Source: Pseudomonas sp. CCC3.1
GTDB taxonomy: Bacteria; Pseudomonadota; Gammaproteobacteria; Pseudomonadales; Pseudomonadaceae
Assembly (NCBI RefSeq): GCF_034347405.1
Contig: NZ_CP133778.1
Coordinates: forward strand, 3,968,001-4,032,000
Direction: 5' to 3'
DNA length: 64,000 nucleotides
Part shown: positions 61,700 to 64,000 of the stretch, in pieces
Numbering within the stretch: position 1 is the stretch's first letter
Layout of the letters: every line of letters begins with the position of its first letter
Notes under the pieces: generated by a model
What the model was told of the DNA's origin: nothing
Databases searched by the model: none
Seen by the model: the letters and a program-made list of their open reading frames with translations, nothing else
Made by a program: the position numbers and the translations under genes

Positions 61700-62977
61700 T
61701 TAAATCTTCTCGCTCTGCACATTCACATACAGCGCCCGCCCGGCCCCAAGACCGGCAACGATGGCACACAGACCAATCACCGCAAAAATCCAGCCCAGCG
61801 CATTCCAACCGCCGGTCACTTCATGCACCACACCCACGGCCAGAGGGCCCAGCGAGGCCACGGTGTAACCAATGCCTTGAGCCATGCCCGACAGGTTGGC
61901 GGCCACATGGGCATCGCGCGAACGCAGCACAATCAAAGTTAACGCCAGGCTGAAAGCCCCGCCCTGCCCGAGACCCAACACAATCGCCCAGCCCCACAAG
62001 CCCTCCAGCGGGGCATACAGACAACCAAACAGGCCTGCCAACGTCATGCCCATGACCAGCACAATTGCCAGTCGTTGATCTTTGCCGCGCGTCGCCAGCC
62101 AGGGCGCACTCAGCGCCGTGGCCAACTGCACAATCACCGAGCCCGACATCACCAGCCCGGCTTGGGTCGGGGTCAGGCCCCGGCCAATCAGGATTGAAGG
62201 CAACCAACCGAAAACGATGTAGGACAACGAAGATTGCAACCCCATGTAGAAGGTCACTTGCCAGGCCAGCGGATCACGCAGCAGGCCACGCACCCGGTAG
62301 GCCACGTTGTGTGCGCCATGACGCTTGCCCACCTGCGGCAGCCAGAAAATGACCGCCAGTACGGCAGGCAATGCCCAAAACCCCAGACCTAATGCCCAAC
62401 TGTCACCCAGGTAATGGCTCAACGGCACCGTTGCGCCCGCCGCCAGTGCAGCCCCCAGACACAACGCCATGGTGTAGACACCCGTCATGGTTCCGGCATG
62501 CCCGGCAAAATCACGCTTGATAATGCCCGGCACCAATACGCCGATCACCCCAATACTGGCGCCCGCCAAAATGCTCCCGGCAAACAGCCCGACTTCGCCC
62601 AGGCAACTGCGCAACACAATCCCACCGCCCAGCGTCAGGAGAATCCCGAGTACCACCCGCTCAGTCCCGAAGCGTCGAGCCAGAATCGGCGCCAACGGTG
62701 CAAACACCCCCAGGCACAGCACTGGCAATGTGGTCAGTAAACCGGCTTGCGCGGCTGATAATCCCAAGCGGTCCGATACTTCGCCGAGTAACGGCGCCAC
62801 GCTCGACAATGCCGGACGCAGGTTCAGGGCCACCAGCACCAGCCCCAACAGCAGCAACCACGGACGCAGCACGACCGGTGGAGTCTGTGGCACCTGCTCG
62901 TCGTCAACTTCAGCGTCGATCAGCAGTTCGTCCAGTTCATCCAAATGGCGAACAGCTTCGGTCGAGGGATGGTGCAT
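61700..62977 (-). CDS. CynX/NimT-type MFS transporter
   Basis: The ATG at 62977 (MHHPSTEAVRHLDEL) has GGAGAAGG upstream; an ATG at 63001 would add 8 residues and overlap the regulator gene. The 425-residue protein has a long acidic cytosolic N-terminus (about 35 aa) and 12 helices with LVALNLRPALSSVAPLLGEV and MTGVYTMALCLGAALAAG, typical of the cyanate/2-nitroimidazole transporter group. The substrate is unknown. It is downstream of, and probably co-transcribed with, a FadR-type regulator. Confidence 0.9.
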   Translation of the reverse strand: MHHPSTEAVRHLDELDELLIDAEVDDEQVPQTPPVVLRPWLLLLGLVLVALNLRPALSSVAPLLGEVSDRLGLSAAQAGLLTTLPVLCLGVFAPLAPILARRFGTERVVLGILLTLGGGIVLRSCLGEVGLFAGSILAGASIGVIGVLVPGIIKRDFAGHAGTMTGVYTMALCLGAALAAGATVPLSHYLGDSWALGLGFWALPAVLAVIFWLPQVGKRHGAHNVAYRVRGLLRDPLAWQVTFYMGLQSSLSYIVFGWLPSILIGRGLTPTQAGLVMSGSVIVQLATALSAPWLATRGKDQRLAIVLVMGMTLAGLFGCLYAPLEGLWGWAIVLGLGQGGAFSLALTLIVLRSRDAHVAANLSGMAQGIGYTVASLGPLAVGVVHEVTGGWNALGWIFAVIGLCAIVAGLGAGRALYVNVQSEKI

Positions 62978-62990
62978 GGCCTTCTCCGGC

Positions 62991-63650
62991 TCAAGGTTCA
63001 TTGATCAACGTCCGGCAAAGCGCCATAGCCCGTTGCGGGTCTTGTTGTTCGACGGCTTCCAGCAATTGGACGTGCAGATCAAACACCTGCTGACGCCGCG
63101 GCTGAACATCCAGGGTGTTGCGCAAATGATGGGTAAAAACACTGGCGCTGTAGCGATATAACTCGCTCAAGGCCGGGTTATGCGCGGCATCAATCAAGCG
63201 CTGATGAAACAGCAAGTCACAGCAAATATAGGTATCGAGTTCGCCGTGGTAATGCTGACCACTGACGTCGAGCGCTTGATGCAGGAGCCGCAAGTCTTCA
63301 TCGGTGCGACGCAGGGCGGCCAGGCCAACGGCTTCGACTTCCAGGATATGGCGCATCTCGCGGCCCTGCTCCAGAGAACAGGATGACAGTGCACGCAGCG
63401 TGTCCATCGGATCGATACGCCCGCGCAGATAACTGCCATCGCCCTGGCGAATATCAATCAAGCCGGCAAACGCCAACACCCGCATGGCTTCACGCACCGT
63501 GTTACGGCTGATGTTCAGTTGCGTCGCCAGCTCGGGTTCGGTCGGCAGGCGCTGGCCCACCTCCCAAGTACCGCTGTTGATGCGGGCACGCAGTTGCTCA
63601 AGGGCCTGATCGACCAGCGAGCGTTTTATCAGCGGAGAAACGTCTGTCAT
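62991..63650 (-). CDS. FadR-subfamily GntR transcriptional regulator
   Basis: ATG 63650 (MTDVSPLIKRSLVDQALE) with AAGG 8 nt upstream gives 219 residues; an earlier ATG exists. Residues about 8-75 form the winged helix (TEPELATQLNISRNTVREAMRVLAFAGLIDIRQGDGSYL), and the rest an FCD ligand domain with metal-binding His/Asp residues. It likely controls the CynX-type transporter just downstream. Confidence 0.94.
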   Translation of the reverse strand: MTDVSPLIKRSLVDQALEQLRARINSGTWEVGQRLPTEPELATQLNISRNTVREAMRVLAFAGLIDIRQGDGSYLRGRIDPMDTLRALSSCSLEQGREMRHILEVEAVGLAALRRTDEDLRLLHQALDVSGQHYHGELDTYICCDLLFHQRLIDAAHNPALSELYRYSASVFTHHLRNTLDVQPRRQQVFDLHVQLLEAVEQQDPQRAMALCRTLINEP

Positions 63651-63662
63651 AGAATTCGCCTT

Positions 63663-63683
63663 TTCATCCAATCATAGGATGAA
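63663..63683. promoter_or_regulatory. Candidate operator of the FadR-type regulator
   Basis: TTCATCC-N7-GGATGAA is a perfect 7-bp inverted repeat 13 nt upstream of the regulator's ATG, suitable for autoregulation by a dimer. Confidence 0.45.
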
Positions 63684-63857
63684 TTTTCCGACATGTTAGT
63701 CAGCGCCTTGCGCAAGAGCAATCAACTACAGATTAAAGGGCCAACTTAAATAGCTAAGTAGCCCCTTATCACTACACCCTCCCGTTCATTCAGGATGACG
63801 TACGCCGACTCGGTGCCGTGGAGGGCCGCCAGTGATTGCCTTCAAGGAAAAAGATTG

Positions 63858-64000
63858 ATGAGCAAACATGATTGCTACACCTGCGGCGCGCCCAACGCCA
63901 TTCACCCGTTCAAGGGACGCGATTTTAGTGTGAGTTTCAAACAGTTGACCCGCAGCGTGCAGAACCTGTCGGGCCATGCATGCAGCGAATGTGCTGAGGT
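63858..64000 (+). CDS. MqsA-like antitoxin (N-terminal part; runs off window)
   Basis: The 47 visible codons begin MSKHDCYTCGAPNAIHPFKG with AAGGA upstream. Two Cys pairs (CYTC at 6-9 and CSEC at 42-45) fit the zinc-binding N-terminal domain of MqsA antitoxins. The DNA-binding half would lie beyond the right edge. No mqsR toxin gene is seen immediately upstream; it could lie downstream or be absent. Confidence 0.6.
   Translation, partial: MSKHDCYTCGAPNAIHPFKGRDFSVSFKQLTRSVQNLSGHACSECAE

Overview
The window is chromosomal DNA of a Pseudomonas, most likely from the broad P. fluorescens lineage. This rests on gene content and order (wsp operon; xerD-dsbC-hom-thrC; rpsP-rimM-trmD-rplS beside ffh; purL-mltF; lptFG diverging from pepA-holC-valS) and on GC-rich palindromic REP-type repeats between genes. 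I see no prophage, IS element, CRISPR array, rRNA or tRNA. The content is mostly core genome with a few decayed or reduced genes.

Layout. 1-7.1 kb: the wsp surface-sensing operon, read leftwards as wspA-B-C-D-E-F, with wspF cut by the left edge and wspR presumably beyond it. 7.3-14.1 kb: DUF533 protein, Old Yellow Enzyme-type reductase, recJ, yaeQ, a CaiB/BaiF CoA-transferase and a periplasmic solute-binding-like protein. 14.2-16.9 kb: an odd two-gene module, a BvgS-like sensor that stops after its PAS domain with no kinase, followed by a receiver-only regulator. 17-21.8 kb: xerD-dsbC-hom-thrC. 21.9-24.2 kb: Na+/H+ antiporter and a thioesterase. 24.3-27.9 kb: the rpsP-rimM-trmD-rplS operon and ffh. 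28.1-36.4 kb: a CcsA-like protein, a shortened CorC-like CBS protein, an MHS-family transporter, purT, a VUT transporter, DUF1289, gamma carbonic anhydrase, two Nudix hydrolases, an L,D-transpeptidase and a YqfO-type protein.

36.4-42.1 kb: purL and mltF. 42.1-48.3 kb: lepA-lepB-[DUF4845 remnant]-rnc-era-recO-pdxJ, read leftwards. 48.4-57.5 kb: lptF-lptG, and divergently pepA-holC-small acidic protein-valS-rlmF. 57.6-64 kb: an HU protein, yejK, a membrane-anchored glutaredoxin, an unusual GST, a GIY-YIG protein, an NTF2-like protein, a CynX/NimT-type transporter with its FadR-type regulator, and the start of an MqsA-like antitoxin cut by the right edge.

The most unusual observations are the sensor/regulator pair lacking both kinase and output domains, the decayed DUF4845 gene that still overlaps the rnc start codon, the CorC-like protein without its CNNM membrane domain, and a REP-like repeat family whose sequence supplies the stop codon of mltF. 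I did not find a clearly new multi-gene system.
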